A stretch of DNA of 64,000 bases. Origin: Lichenicola sp964247735. Lineage in GTDB: Bacteria; Pseudomonadota; Alphaproteobacteria; Acetobacterales; Acetobacteraceae. Made by a program: the position numbers and the translations under genes. Each line of letters opens with the position of its first letter. Within the stretch, counting starts at the first letter, position 1. A model generated the notes under the pieces. That model was not told the DNA's origin, ran no database searches, and saw only the letters and a list, made by a program, of their open reading frames with translations. Of this stretch, positions 18,418 through 27,315 are shown in pieces. Where the stretch lies: contig CAXTVS010000002.1 in the NCBI GenBank assembly GCA_964247735.1, positions 97,710 to 161,709 on the forward strand, read 5' to 3'.

Positions 18418-19011
18418 ATGCCGACCCTTCCGTCCGTCGCCGTGTTCTGCGGCTCGCGCTTCGGCAACGACCCGGCCTACGCCGAGGCGGCCGAGGCGAT
18501 CGGGCGCGGCCTGGCCGAGGCCGGCATCCGCCTGATCTACGGCGGCGGCAAGGTGGGCCTGATGGGGGTGGTAGCGGACGCCGCCCTCGCGGCCGGCGGC
18601 GCGGTGCATGGCGTGATCCCCCGCTTCCTGCAGGACCGCGAGGTGATGCACGACGGCGTCGCGGACCTGACCGTCACGGACTCCATGCACAGTCGCAAGC
18701 AGGACATGTTCGAGGCCGCCGACGCGTTCCTGGTGCTGCCGGGGGGCCTTGGCACCTTCGACGAGCTGTTCGAGATCCTCACCTGGCGCCAGCTCCGGCT
18801 GCACGACAAGCCGATCCTGATCGTCGACGTGGCAGGCTGGGCGCGCGACCTGATCGGGACGGTCGAGCGCGCGATCGCCGACGGCTTCGCCGATGCTTCC
18901 GCCCGCGCCCTGTTCGAGCACCTGCCCGACGCGCCGACGGCCCTGGCTCGCCTGGCCGGCCTCGACCGGACCCGATCCACGGTCCGTGCCGGCGACCCGG
19001 CGATGCTGTAG
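18418..19011 (+). CDS. LOG-family protein (cytokinin riboside 5'-monophosphate phosphoribohydrolase type)
   Basis: A 197-residue Rossmann-fold protein of the TIGR00730/LOG group. It shows the nucleotide-binding start FCGSRFG, GGGKVGLMGVVA, and the family signature PGGLGTFDELFE near residue 105. RKQDMFEAADAF supplies the conserved Arg/Lys region. Members cleave the N-glycosidic bond of nucleoside 5'-monophosphates; in bacteria this often serves nucleotide salvage. It follows the MFS gene by 39 bp and may be co-transcribed with it. Confidence 0.88.
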   Translation: MPTLPSVAVFCGSRFGNDPAYAEAAEAIGRGLAEAGIRLIYGGGKVGLMGVVADAALAAGGAVHGVIPRFLQDREVMHDGVADLTVTDSMHSRKQDMFEAADAFLVLPGGLGTFDELFEILTWRQLRLHDKPILIVDVAGWARDLIGTVERAIADGFADASARALFEHLPDAPTALARLAGLDRTRSTVRAGDPAML

Positions 19012-19055
19012 GAGCCTTGCCACCTCCCGTCCCGGCCTGTAAGACGCCCCCCAAT

Positions 19056-19132
19056 CGGAGTGTAGCTCAGCCTGGTAGAGCACTGTGTTCGGGACGCAGG
19101 GGCCGGAGGTTCGAATCCTCTCACTCCGACCA
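19056..19132 (+). tRNA. tRNA-Pro, anticodon CGG
   Basis: A 77-base cloverleaf. The acceptor arm CGGAGTG pairs with CACTCCG at the 3' end, followed by A and an encoded CCA. The D arm AGCTCAGCCTGGTAGAGC and the T arm GGAGGTTCGAATCCTC are standard. The anticodon arm is CTGTG, loop TTCGGGA, CGCAG, placing CGG at positions 34-36, the same layout as E. coli proK. It decodes CCG proline codons, which should be frequent in this G+C-rich genome. No integrase or att-like duplication was seen beside it. Confidence 0.95.
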
Positions 19133-19240
19133 GCCGGACCAGGATCCGGCGGCGGCCCGGAAGGCGCCGTGACGTGGTCCTGGCCTGCGGCGAAGGACGG
19201 GCGCGTTGCCGCGAGGCGGCAGGCCGACTAGGTGTGGCGC

Positions 19241-19801
19241 ATGCCGCACACCATCCTCTGCATCCGCCATGGCCAGTCGACCGCCAACGTCGCCTATGAC
19301 GAGACCGGCATCGATCCCGGCGTGCCGGACGCCCGGCTGACCCCGACCGGGGAAGCGCAGGTGCGCGAGGCCCGGGAGAAGCTGCGCGACCATCCGGTCG
19401 ACCTGGTCGTGGTGACCCCTCTGACGCGCGCGCTGCAGACCGCGCTCGGCATCTTCGAGGGGCACCGGTCGAGGCCGCGCTTCGTGGTCGAGGCGCTGCA
19501 CCGGGAGCGGCTGGAAGGCAGCGGCGACGTCGGCCGCGCGCCGGCGCACCTGGTGGCCGACTATCCGGCGCTCGACTTCGCCCACCTGGACGACGTCTGG
19601 TGGCATGCGCAGGGCGAGCCCGGCGCGAACGGTCTCCAGGTCGAGCCGCTGGACACCACGCTGCAGCGGGTCGCGCTGTTCCGCGCCTTCCTGGCCGGTC
19701 GCCCCGAGCGCCACGTCGCCGTGGTCGGGCACGGGACGTTCTTCTTCCACCTGACCGGGGTGTTCCTGCCGAATTGCGGCATGACCGAGCTCGTGCTGTA
19801 G
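19241..19801 (+). CDS. histidine phosphatase family protein
   Basis: A 186-residue phosphoglycerate-mutase-like phosphatase. The catalytic RHG motif is in CIRHGQSTANVAY near residue 8. Other family features are VTPLTRALQTA and the second catalytic His in VVGHGTFFFHLTG. The ATG at 19241 places the RHG motif at the usual distance from the N-terminus; a GTG three codons earlier is possible. The substrate is unknown. It stands alone between the tRNA gene and a LysR gene. Confidence 0.85.
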   Translation: MPHTILCIRHGQSTANVAYDETGIDPGVPDARLTPTGEAQVREAREKLRDHPVDLVVVTPLTRALQTALGIFEGHRSRPRFVVEALHRERLEGSGDVGRAPAHLVADYPALDFAHLDDVWWHAQGEPGANGLQVEPLDTTLQRVALFRAFLAGRPERHVAVVGHGTFFFHLTGVFLPNCGMTELVL

Positions 19802-20063
19802 GAGCCGGCCGACCTGCCGCCGCGCAAGGCGGTCGGTCATCGGGCGCCGCGCCGGCTGCGCCTGCCTGTCCCACGTACGACCGACGAGCCGACCAGCCGG
19901 AAAGGACAGACTTTCCGAATCTCCCGCCGCGGTCTGCAGGAACGGCATCGGGAGCGGCGGCGGCGGACCGGAAAATCTTGCCCGGCGGCGCCGCGACAGG
20001 CCATCATCTCGATCGGGGCTCGATCCACGACCTCTTCAGGAGCTGACAGCCTCGGGAGGCACC

Positions 20064-20957
20064 GTGGAACTGCGGCACATCCGGTACTTCGTGGCGGTCG
20101 CGGAAGAACTGAACTTCACCCGCGCCGCCATCCGCCTCGGGATCGGCCAGCCCCCCTTGAGCCAGCAGATCAAGGACCTGGAGGCGGAGCTCGGCAGCAT
20201 CCTGTTTCGACGCGTCCCGCACGGGGCGGAACTGACCGAGGCCGGCAAGGCGTTTCTTGAGCAAAGCCGCCGCACGCTGGCGTCGTCGGACAACGCGGTG
20301 ATCGCCGTCCAGCGCACCGCCCGGGGCGAGACCGGCCGGCTGAACCTCGGCTTCACGAGCTCGGCCCACTTCAACGCCCTGCTGCCCTTGACGATCCGCG
20401 ACTTCAGCCGACGCTACCCGGAGGTGGAGCTCCTGCTGGAGGAGGGCAACACCCACGCGCTTCTGCAGGGGGTGGAAGCCGGCACGCTCGACGTCGCCTT
20501 CACCCATTCGAGGTCGCGGGAGGGCATGCCGCTCAACGTCCTCCCGGTCAGGGTGGAGCCGCTGGTCGCCGTCCTGCCTGTCGCCCATCGGCACGCCGGC
20601 GACGACGCGGTGCGTCTGTCCGCGTTGTCGACCGACACGTTCATCATGAAACGACGCAGCGTGGGACCCGAGCTTCATCGGACGGTGGTGGAGGCATGCC
20701 GCAGCGTCGGCTTCGAGCCGCGGCTGGGGCGCGAGGCGCCGCAGCTCGCGACCGTGATCAGCTTCGTCGCCGCCGAGCTCGGGATCGCCCTGGTTCCCGC
20801 CAGCATGCAGCAGGTCAGGGCGCCCGGGGTGATCTACCGTCCGATCGGGGACGTCGAGGCATCGATCACGCTCTGCCTGGTCTGGCGCCGCGTCGATGCC
20901 TCCAAGGTGGTCCAGAACTTGGTCTCCCTGGTCCGCGACACCACCCGCCATCCCTGA
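20064..20957 (+). CDS. LysR-family regulator, CatM/BenM-like
   Basis: A 297-residue LysR protein. The N-terminus MELRHIRYFVAVAEELNFTR and IGQPPLSQQIKDLEAELG are the helix-turn-helix typical of the CatM/BenM/CbbR side of the family. The effector domain follows from about residue 90 (GRLNLGFTSSAHFNALLP). The GTG start at 20064 has GGGAGG five bases upstream. It heads a same-strand run of catabolic genes (21102-26712) and is the obvious candidate regulator, though LysR targets more often lie divergently. Confidence 0.85.
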   Translation: MELRHIRYFVAVAEELNFTRAAIRLGIGQPPLSQQIKDLEAELGSILFRRVPHGAELTEAGKAFLEQSRRTLASSDNAVIAVQRTARGETGRLNLGFTSSAHFNALLPLTIRDFSRRYPEVELLLEEGNTHALLQGVEAGTLDVAFTHSRSREGMPLNVLPVRVEPLVAVLPVAHRHAGDDAVRLSALSTDTFIMKRRSVGPELHRTVVEACRSVGFEPRLGREAPQLATVISFVAAELGIALVPASMQQVRAPGVIYRPIGDVEASITLCLVWRRVDASKVVQNLVSLVRDTTRHP

Positions 20958-21101
20958 CCGCGGCCGGCGCCCGCACGGATCGGGCACGGGAGTTCCGGTA
21001 TCGCCAGGGGCGATGACGTTCGCCGGTCCGGCGTATTGGCACGGGTCGCGCCGCGTCACGATCTCCTTCAGGCGACAGGAACGCAGGAAGGACGCAGCGA
21101 C

Positions 21102-21485
21102 ATGAGCGAACGATACGACCAGGGCCTGAGGATCCGTCGCGAGGTCCTGGGCGACGCCTATGTCGACCGCTCGGTCGGCAGCGTATCGGACTTCATGCGC
21201 CCGTTGCAGCAGTTCGTCACCGAGGCGTGCTGGAACGACATCTGGTCCCGCCCCGGGCTGCCGCGGCGCGACCGCAGCATCGTCAACCTGGCCATGCTGA
21301 CCGCGCTCAACCGGCCGGACGAGCTGAAGCTCCACGTCCGCGGCGCGATCAACAACGGCCTGACCCGGGACGAGATCGGCGAGGTGCTGCTGCAGACCGC
21401 GATCTACTGCGGCGTGCCAGCGGCGATCGAGAGCGTCAAGGTCGCGGACCAGGTGTTCCGGGACCTGGCCGCCGAGGCCGGCTAG
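21102..21485 (+). CDS. carboxymuconolactone decarboxylase family protein
   Basis: A 127-residue all-helical protein. The family core is clear: RDRSIVNLAMLTALNRPDEL, HVRGAINNGLTRDEIGEVLL and AIYCGVPAAIESVKVA. PcaC itself decarboxylates 4-carboxymuconolactone in the protocatechuate pathway, but this family also holds AhpD-like and unassigned enzymes, so the reaction is open. It is the first enzyme gene after the LysR gene, followed 80 bp later by a D-2-hydroxyacid dehydrogenase, so an aromatic or dicarboxylate pathway is plausible. Confidence 0.82.
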   Translation: MSERYDQGLRIRREVLGDAYVDRSVGSVSDFMRPLQQFVTEACWNDIWSRPGLPRRDRSIVNLAMLTALNRPDELKLHVRGAINNGLTRDEIGEVLLQTAIYCGVPAAIESVKVADQVFRDLAAEAG

Positions 21486-21565
21486 GCCGCACGGCCACCG
21501 CCCAGGCCGTTTGAACGCCTCGATCGTCGAGGCCGCCGACGCGAACCCAGACAGGAGCTTGCATC

Positions 21566-22513
21566 ATGACGATCAGGATTGCCGTTCTCGACGACTACCA
21601 GGGCGTCGCCCTGACGATGGCGGACTGGTCGGGCGTCATGCGCCAGGCCTCCGTCGAGGTGTTCACCGACACGGTCGCCGACCCGGACGCGCTGGTGGCG
21701 CGGCTGCAGCCGTTCGACGTCCTTTGCGTGATGCGCGAGCGGACGCCTCTGCCCGGACCCATCCTCGAGCGCCTGCCGCGGCTGAAGCTGATCGTCTCGA
21801 CCGGCCCCAAGAACACCTCCATCGACGCGGATGCGGCCGAACGGCGCGGCATCGTGGTGGAGAACACGCGGGGCAGCCTGACGGCACCGATCGAGCTGAC
21901 CTGGGCGCTGATCCAGGCGAGCGCGCGCGACGTTGCCGCGGAAGCCGCCCGCCTGCGCGCCGGCGGCTGGCAGCAGACGGTCGGCGACGAGCTCGGGGGC
22001 AGGACCCTCGGCGTGCTGGGCCTGGGGCGGATCGGCGGCAAGATCGCGGAGATCGCCCGCGTCTTCGGGATGAACGTGATCACCTGGAGCGACCGCGTCA
22101 CCCGGGAGGAGGCCGACAGGTCCGGCGCCGTCGTCGTCACCAGGGAGCAGCTGTTCAGCCAGTCGGACGTCCTGTCCATCCACCTGGTCCTGGTTGAGGC
22201 GACCCGGGGCCTGGTCGGCGCGGCCGAGCTGGCGCTGATGAAGCGGACGGCCTGGCTGGTCAACACCTCGCGCGGGCCGATCGTGGACGAGGCCGCCCTT
22301 CTCGCGGCGCTGCGGGCGAAGGCGATCGGCGGCGCCGCGCTGGACGTGTTCGACCAGGAGCCGCTGCCGGCGGACCACCCGTTCCGCACGCTCGACAACG
22401 TCGTGGCGACGCCGCACCTCGGCTACGTGTCGCGCCAGCAGTACGAGGTCTGGTACGGCGACACGGTGCAGCACGTCGCCGCCTGGCTCGCCGACCAGCC
22501 CGGGAACGCCTGA
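21566..22513 (+). CDS. D-2-hydroxyacid dehydrogenase (NAD-binding)
   Basis: A 315-residue member of the D-isomer-specific 2-hydroxyacid dehydrogenase family. The Rossmann motif GVLGLGRIGGKIA sits near residue 150. Catalytic Arg is in NTSRGPIVDEAAL, catalytic Glu in the QEPLPADHPF region, and catalytic His in ATPHLGYVS. The N-terminal catalytic part includes STGPKNTSID. It would interconvert a 2-keto acid and a D-2-hydroxy acid; the substrate is not determinable. It sits in a same-strand cluster with the CMD-family gene and the semialdehyde dehydrogenase gene. Confidence 0.87.
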   Translation: MTIRIAVLDDYQGVALTMADWSGVMRQASVEVFTDTVADPDALVARLQPFDVLCVMRERTPLPGPILERLPRLKLIVSTGPKNTSIDADAAERRGIVVENTRGSLTAPIELTWALIQASARDVAAEAARLRAGGWQQTVGDELGGRTLGVLGLGRIGGKIAEIARVFGMNVITWSDRVTREEADRSGAVVVTREQLFSQSDVLSIHLVLVEATRGLVGAAELALMKRTAWLVNTSRGPIVDEAALLAALRAKAIGGAALDVFDQEPLPADHPFRTLDNVVATPHLGYVSRQQYEVWYGDTVQHVAAWLADQPGNA

Positions 22514-22535
22514 CCCGGCCGCGGGAGCGCACCCC

Positions 22536-22979
22536 ATGAAGCTCGGCCTGCTGGCCATCGCGGTGTTCGCCGGCGTGCTCAACCCGTTCCTGGGCGGCAT
22601 GAACGCGACGCTGAGCCGGACCGTGGGCCAGCCGGTGTGGGCGGTGGCGGCGACCTTCGCCGTCGCCCTGTCGACGGCGCTGGTCGCGGCCCTCGCCACC
22701 GGCCAGGCCTTTCCCGGTGCCGCCAGCCTGGCCCAGGCACCCTGGTGGAGCTGGCTCGGCGGCCTGTTCGCCGCCGGTTACGTGCTGTCGCTGACCCTGG
22801 TGGCGGACCGGCTCGGCGCGTCCGTCTTCACCGGCGTCACCGTCACGGTCGCGATGATCGTCTCGATCATGCTCGACCATTTCGGCGTCGTCGGCTTCGC
22901 CGTGCACAGGCTCAGCCTGCTGCGGATCGCCGGCGCCGTCGTGATGACCGGCGGCCTCGGCCTGATCCTGAGAAGCTGA
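22536..22979 (+). CDS. small DMT-family transporter (YdcZ/DUF606 type)
   Basis: A 147-residue membrane protein with about five hydrophobic helices. The N-terminal block LNPFLGGMNATLSRTVGQPVWA and the block PWWSWLGGLFAAGYVLS match the half-size DMT (DUF606/YdcZ) family, which probably works as a dimer. The gene lies 22 bp after the hydroxyacid dehydrogenase and 66 bp before the aldehyde dehydrogenase. It may therefore move a pathway intermediate across the inner membrane; the direction and substrate are unknown. Confidence 0.78.
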   Translation: MKLGLLAIAVFAGVLNPFLGGMNATLSRTVGQPVWAVAATFAVALSTALVAALATGQAFPGAASLAQAPWWSWLGGLFAAGYVLSLTLVADRLGASVFTGVTVTVAMIVSIMLDHFGVVGFAVHRLSLLRIAGAVVMTGGLGLILRS

Positions 22980-23045
22980 CGGCGCAGCGCCCCCTCCTTC
23001 AGCCGCACCGGCCCGGTTCGGCCGCATCCAAGACGAGGACCAACC

Positions 23046-24446
23046 ATGCCCGACACCCAGCCGGCCCCATCACCCGAGGCGGTCTCCCGCAACCCTGCCA
23101 CCGGCGTCCTGATCGAGCGCTTCCCGTTCCAGACGGAGGGAGAAATCCAGGCGCTGCTGAGTGCAGCCCGCAGCGCGTTCGAGACCTGGCGGGACGTTCC
23201 CCTCCCGGAGCGTGCCGCGATCTACTCGAGGTTCGGCGACGCCCTGCTGCTGCGCAAGGACCGCATCGCGCCGGTGATCACTGCCGAGATGGGCAAGATC
23301 CTGAAGGATTCGGTGGCCGAGATCGAGAAGTGCGCCGCCACCGCGCGATGGTTCGTCGAGCACGGTCCCGGCCTGCTGGCCGACGAGCCGGTCGAGGTGG
23401 AGGGCGACGACGCGGTCTACGTGTCCTACCTGCCGATCGGGTCGATCCTCGGCATCATGCCGTGGAACTTCCCGCTCTGGCAGGCGGTGCGCGCCTGCGT
23501 GCCGATCATGCTGTCCGGCAACGGGTTCATCCTGAAGCCGGCGCCGAACACCATGCGCTGCGCCTACCTGCTGCAGGAGGCCTGGGAGGCGGCCGGGCTG
23601 CCGAAGGGGCTGTTCTGCGTGCTGAACGCCGACAACGACGGCATCAAGGCCGTGCTGGAGGACCGACGGGTCGCGGGGGTGAGCCTGACCGGCAGCATGC
23701 GCGCCGGCTCCGCGGTGGCGGCGCAGGCCGGCAGGCTGATCAAGAGGTCGCTGCTGGAGCTGGGCGGTGCCGACCCGTTCATCGTCCTGGCCGATGCGGA
23801 CATCGACAAGGCGGTGGCGGCCGGCATCCCGGCCCGCTTCAACAACACCGGCCAGGTCTGCCTCAACGCCAAGCGCTTCATCCTGGAGCAGCCGATCGCG
23901 GCGGAGTTCACCGCGAAGTTCGTGCAGGCGGTGCGGCGGCTGAAGGTCGGCGACCCGCTGGACGAGGCGACCACCCAGGGCCCGATCGCCCGCTCCGACC
24001 TGCGGGACGGGGTGCACGACCAGGTCGTCCGCTCGTTGGCCGGGGGCGCCAGGCTCCTGCTGGGTGGCAGCAAGGTGGACGGGCCCGGCTACTTCTACCA
24101 GCCGACCGTGCTGGCGGACGTCGAGCCGGGCATGGCGGCGTTCGACGAGGAGATCTTCGGGCCCGTGGCGGCCCTGATCCAGGCCCGGGACGCGGAGCAC
24201 GCGATCGAGCTGGCGAACTGCAGCGAATACGGGCTGAGCGGCAACCTGTGGACCGCCGACCTCGACCGCGCCCAGGCGATCGCCCGCAGGCTGGAAACCG
24301 GCGGCGTGTTCGTCAACGGCTTCACCGCGTCGAACCCACGCATCCCGGTCGGCGGCGTGAAGAACAGCGGCTACGGACGCGAGCTTTCGCATTTCGGCAT
24401 ACGCGAGTTCACCAACGCCCAGGCGGTCTGGGTCAAGCGGGTCTGA
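23046..24446 (+). CDS. gabD: NAD(P)-dependent succinate-semialdehyde dehydrogenase
   Basis: A 466-residue aldehyde dehydrogenase. Oxyanion Asn is in IMPWNFPLWQAVRA, cofactor Lys in LKPAPNT, general-base Glu in LLELGGADPFIV and catalytic Cys in NTGQVCLNAKRFI. EEIFGPVAAL and the C-terminal VNGFTASNPRIPVGGVKNSG are further family blocks. The pattern is closest to the GabD/Sad group, though related semialdehydes are possible substrates. Within this cluster it could oxidise the semialdehyde of a ring-cleavage or dicarboxylate pathway. Confidence 0.85.
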   Translation: MPDTQPAPSPEAVSRNPATGVLIERFPFQTEGEIQALLSAARSAFETWRDVPLPERAAIYSRFGDALLLRKDRIAPVITAEMGKILKDSVAEIEKCAATARWFVEHGPGLLADEPVEVEGDDAVYVSYLPIGSILGIMPWNFPLWQAVRACVPIMLSGNGFILKPAPNTMRCAYLLQEAWEAAGLPKGLFCVLNADNDGIKAVLEDRRVAGVSLTGSMRAGSAVAAQAGRLIKRSLLELGGADPFIVLADADIDKAVAAGIPARFNNTGQVCLNAKRFILEQPIAAEFTAKFVQAVRRLKVGDPLDEATTQGPIARSDLRDGVHDQVVRSLAGGARLLLGGSKVDGPGYFYQPTVLADVEPGMAAFDEEIFGPVAALIQARDAEHAIELANCSEYGLSGNLWTADLDRAQAIARRLETGGVFVNGFTASNPRIPVGGVKNSGYGRELSHFGIREFTNAQAVWVKRV

Positions 24447-24514
24447 GTCCACCCACCCTGCCGCAGGCTCATCGGCGCCTGCCGAACGGCCTGTCGCCGC
24501 AACCAAGGAGAACG

Positions 24515-25153
24515 ATGATGACGCCTGACACGATCCCGCCGGCCATGGGCCGCCGCAACCTGGTGGTCGCCGGCGCGTCCGCTGCGGTCGCCCTGCCGAT
24601 GGTCCTGGCCGCCGGTGCGCGACCCGCCGCCGCACGCCCGCCGCCGTCGGACATGGGCTCGCCTGTGACGCAGCCGGCCTTCGATCCGAGGAACTATCCC
24701 ATCGTCCCGCCGAAGCGGTTCGAGGATCTCAGGGTCGGCGACGTGTTCCGCGCACCCGGCCGGACGCTCACGGAAGCACTCACCTCCGCGTTCCAGGCGG
24801 TCTCGCTGGACAACAACCCGCGGCACTACAACGACGTGTATGCGAAGAGCATCGGCCTCAAGGCGGCGCTGATCCAGCCGATCCAGGTCTTGTCCTTCTG
24901 CGTCCCGGGCGCCACGCTGTTCTCCGACTACGTGGAGAACGTCCTCGAAGCGTTCACCGGCCTGTCCTGCGACTTCCTCGTCGACTCCTTCGTCGGCGAC
25001 ACGCTCTACCCGGAGCTGAAGATCGCCGAGCTCACGCCGCGGAACGGCACGGGCTATCTGGTCATGGCGATCACGGTGACCAACCAGCGCAGCCAGGTCG
25101 TGCTGTCGGGACGGGAAAGCTACAGGCTCAGGCTGTCGCCAGGTGCCGGATAG
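24515..25153 (+). CDS. Tat-exported MaoC-like hot-dog protein
   Basis: A 212-residue protein. The leader MGRRNLVVAGASAAVALP contains a twin-arginine (GRRN) and a hydrophobic stretch ending at an AAARP site, so export by Tat is likely. The mature part is a MaoC-like hot-dog domain: RFEDLRVGDVFRAPGRTLTE, the dehydratase-like NNPRHYNDVYAKSIGL with Asp/Asn and His in place, and FLVDSFVGDTLYPELKI. Hydratase members act on enoyl-CoA in the cytoplasm, so a secreted copy is unusual and its substrate is unknown. It follows the semialdehyde dehydrogenase gene by 68 bp. Confidence 0.72.
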   Translation: MMTPDTIPPAMGRRNLVVAGASAAVALPMVLAAGARPAAARPPPSDMGSPVTQPAFDPRNYPIVPPKRFEDLRVGDVFRAPGRTLTEALTSAFQAVSLDNNPRHYNDVYAKSIGLKAALIQPIQVLSFCVPGATLFSDYVENVLEAFTGLSCDFLVDSFVGDTLYPELKIAELTPRNGTGYLVMAITVTNQRSQVVLSGRESYRLRLSPGAG

Positions 25154-25212
25154 CCGCAGCGCAACACGCATCGCACGAACGGACCGCTTCCGGCATCGTC
25201 AAGGGGAAAGAC

Positions 25213-25449
25213 GTGAGCATCGACATCATCCAGGCCACCGGGACACGTCGCAGCCTGATCCTGGGGCGACCCTCCGCGGTGGCTGCCGTTCCGAGGATCC
25301 TCACCGCTCCCGGAGGCGCCGCCGCGGCGGCGGTCAGACCGACGGTATGGTCGTCCGGGCCGCGATCCGCTGCCGATCCGGGGGATCTCTCTCTGGCGCC
25401 GTCCGGGAGCATCCCGGACATCAGGCTGCAGCCGGGAGACGGTCCATGA
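25213..25449 (+). pseudogene. short leader-like frame, possibly a truncated exported protein
   Basis: A 78-residue frame from a GTG at 25213. Its N-terminus reads ATGTRRSLILGRPSAVAAVP, similar to a twin-arginine leader of a tripartite-tricarboxylate (Bug/TctC) binding protein. What follows is Pro/Ala/Ser-rich without a recognisable domain, and the frame ends across the start of the PrpF-family gene. It may be the beginning of a deleted binding-protein gene, or a chance frame. Confidence 0.3.
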
Positions 25450-26712
25450 ACGATCAGCGCCAGCAGCCGGACGAGCAGATCGCGACCCCGATGGTGTACT
25501 ACAGGGGCGGCACCAGCAAGGCCGTCATCATCGACCGGCGCCACCTGCCGGTCAGGACGAGCAGCAGGTCGCAGCCTGGATCCTGGCCGCCTGCGGCTCG
25601 CCGGACCGGCGCCAGATCGACGGCCTGGGCGGCGCAGACCCGCTAACCAGCGAGTTCGCCGTGGTCGGTCCGCCGACGCGACCGGACACCGAGATCGACT
25701 ACGCGTTCTACCAGGTCGCCATCAACGCGCCGCTCGCGAGCCGGGACGCGAACTGCGGCAACATCTCCTCCACGATGGAGCCCTACGCGATCGAGGAAGG
25801 CTTCGTGACGGCCACGGGCGACGAGACGACCGTGCGGGTCCACGCCACCAACTTCAACGAGATCATCGCCATCAAGGTGCAGACCAGGAACGGCCTGCCG
25901 CGCGTGCTGGGCGACCAGCACATCTCGGGCGTCCCGGGCACCGGCTCGCCGCTGGTGCGCGACCTGCACAGGCTGGTCGGCACGCACGGCAAGGGCCTGC
26001 TGCCGACCGGCAACGCGTCCGACACCATCGACGTCGAGATCTGGGCCGCGTCGAGTTCTCCGCCGTCGACCTCGCCAACCTGATCGTGTTCGCCAAGGCC
26101 GAGACGTTCGGGCTGTCGGGGACGGAGAACCCGGACGAGCTGACCGGAAACAAGGAACTGATGCAGCGCTTCGAGCGGTTCCGGCTGGCGGTCGGCATGA
26201 AGCTGGGCTTCGCCGCGAGCATGGAGGAGGTCAAGGTCGTCTGCTCGAACTCGCCGTTCCTGGCGCTGATCTCCAGGCCGCAGGACCGGGCGGAGTACGG
26301 CTCCGGCAACCTGCACAAGGCGGACGAGTGTGACTTCCACGCCTTCTCGCTGCTCGACGGGATGGTCCACAAGTCCTACCAGGTGACCGGAAGCAGCTGC
26401 GCCGCCGCCGCCTGTGTTCCCGGAACGGTGGTCAACCAGGTCTGCGGCAAGGACGGCCTGAAGGGCACGATCCGCATCGGCCATCCGTCCGGGATCATGA
26501 ACGTCGACGTGGCACTCACGCGGTCCGGCGACGGCTTCGACGTCGCCGAGGCGTCGCTGATCCGCACCGCACGGCGCGTTGCGGAAGGCAGGATCTTCGC
26601 CGCCGTCGACAGGCTGCCCTGGCGCCCGGAGTCCGGCGGCAAGCCGCGCATGCTGACGGCGCAGCCGGACGACCAGAAGCGGCTGCGCAACGAGACGTTC
26701 CACGCCGGCTGA
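25446..26712 (+). pseudogene. PrpF-family isomerase/tautomerase, two frameshifts
   Basis: Three consecutive frames together give a full-length PrpF/4-oxalomesaconate-tautomerase-type protein. Frame 1 (from 25446) carries MVYYRGGTSKAVIIDRRHLP. Near 25553 the homology moves to a second frame with GSPDRRQIDGLGGADPLTSE and ANCGNISSTMEPYAIEEGFV, including the conserved Cys-Gly-Asn. Near 26045 it moves to a third with VEFSAVDLANLIVFAKAE and GTIRIGHPSGIMNVDVAL. Family members isomerise methylaconitate, aconitate or 4-oxalomesaconate. No premature stop falls inside the homologous segments, so recent inactivation or sequencing indels are both possible. Confidence 0.75.
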
Positions 26713-27315
26713 TCGTCAGGCCGCACGATCCTGCGCTCCCATGGAGCGGCGCGTCCCGTACCACCGACCGACAGGACGTCCGGGGAAGAAAGCGCTCCCT
26801 CGTCATGGCGATTGCCGTGACCAGCCGGCTGGCCAGGTGGATCTTTGCGGACGGCTGCAGGCCCAGGTTCTCACCGTGTGCCGGATGCTCGGTCCCTCGG
26901 GAAGCTCGACATGGTGCCGACCGGGCCGGGATCCCGGGTGATCGGTCAGGGTGCATGCAGATCGGCGATGGCGGACATCATGGAGCACGTGCGTCTCCTG
27001 CGGCAGGTCGCGCCGATCGGCCTCCGTGGCCACCGGGAACGACGCGTCGCAGCGGCTCCGCACCACCAGCCCGGATGGCACGTGATGTTGCTGCAGTTGT
27101 CCTGGGACAGGTGGTTCTGGATGTCGGCATCGCTCAGCCGGGCAGGGCGCAGCTGCATGTTCGTCAGCCCAGATCAGGAAGCCTTTGTCCCGAGACGGTG
27201 TCGATTTCCCTTACAGTTTTGGGCCACAGTTGCGATTGAATCGGTTCCTGAGACGTTTCTCCTGTTTCTGGATCTGTAGCAGCCATGCAAGTTAGCCAGG
27301 TCGAAAGGGAACGTC
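26713..27315. other. 603-bp region without an intact gene; promoter of the PEP-CTERM gene at its end
   Basis: On the minus strand, two offset frames at 26803-27158 join into a protein-like stretch (LRPARLSDADIQNHLSQDN, then CDASFPVATEADRRDLPQET) that looks like a decayed gene of unknown family. The last 100 bp before 27316 are clearly richer in A+T than the surroundings, as expected for a promoter and leader. AAAGGGAACGTC just before the ATG at 27316 is a plausible ribosome-binding site. Confidence 0.4.

Noticed and set aside
17071..19083. A 670-residue minus-strand open frame
   Set aside because: It is antisense to the MFS and LOG-family genes and rich in Gln/Arg/His without any motif.
19056..19132. 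tRNA-Pro as an integration site
   Set aside because: No integrase, no duplicated 3' end and no foreign-looking segment were found next to it.
19802..19860. Terminator after the histidine phosphatase gene
   Set aside because: A partial GC-rich hairpin is present, but pairing is interrupted and no U-run follows.
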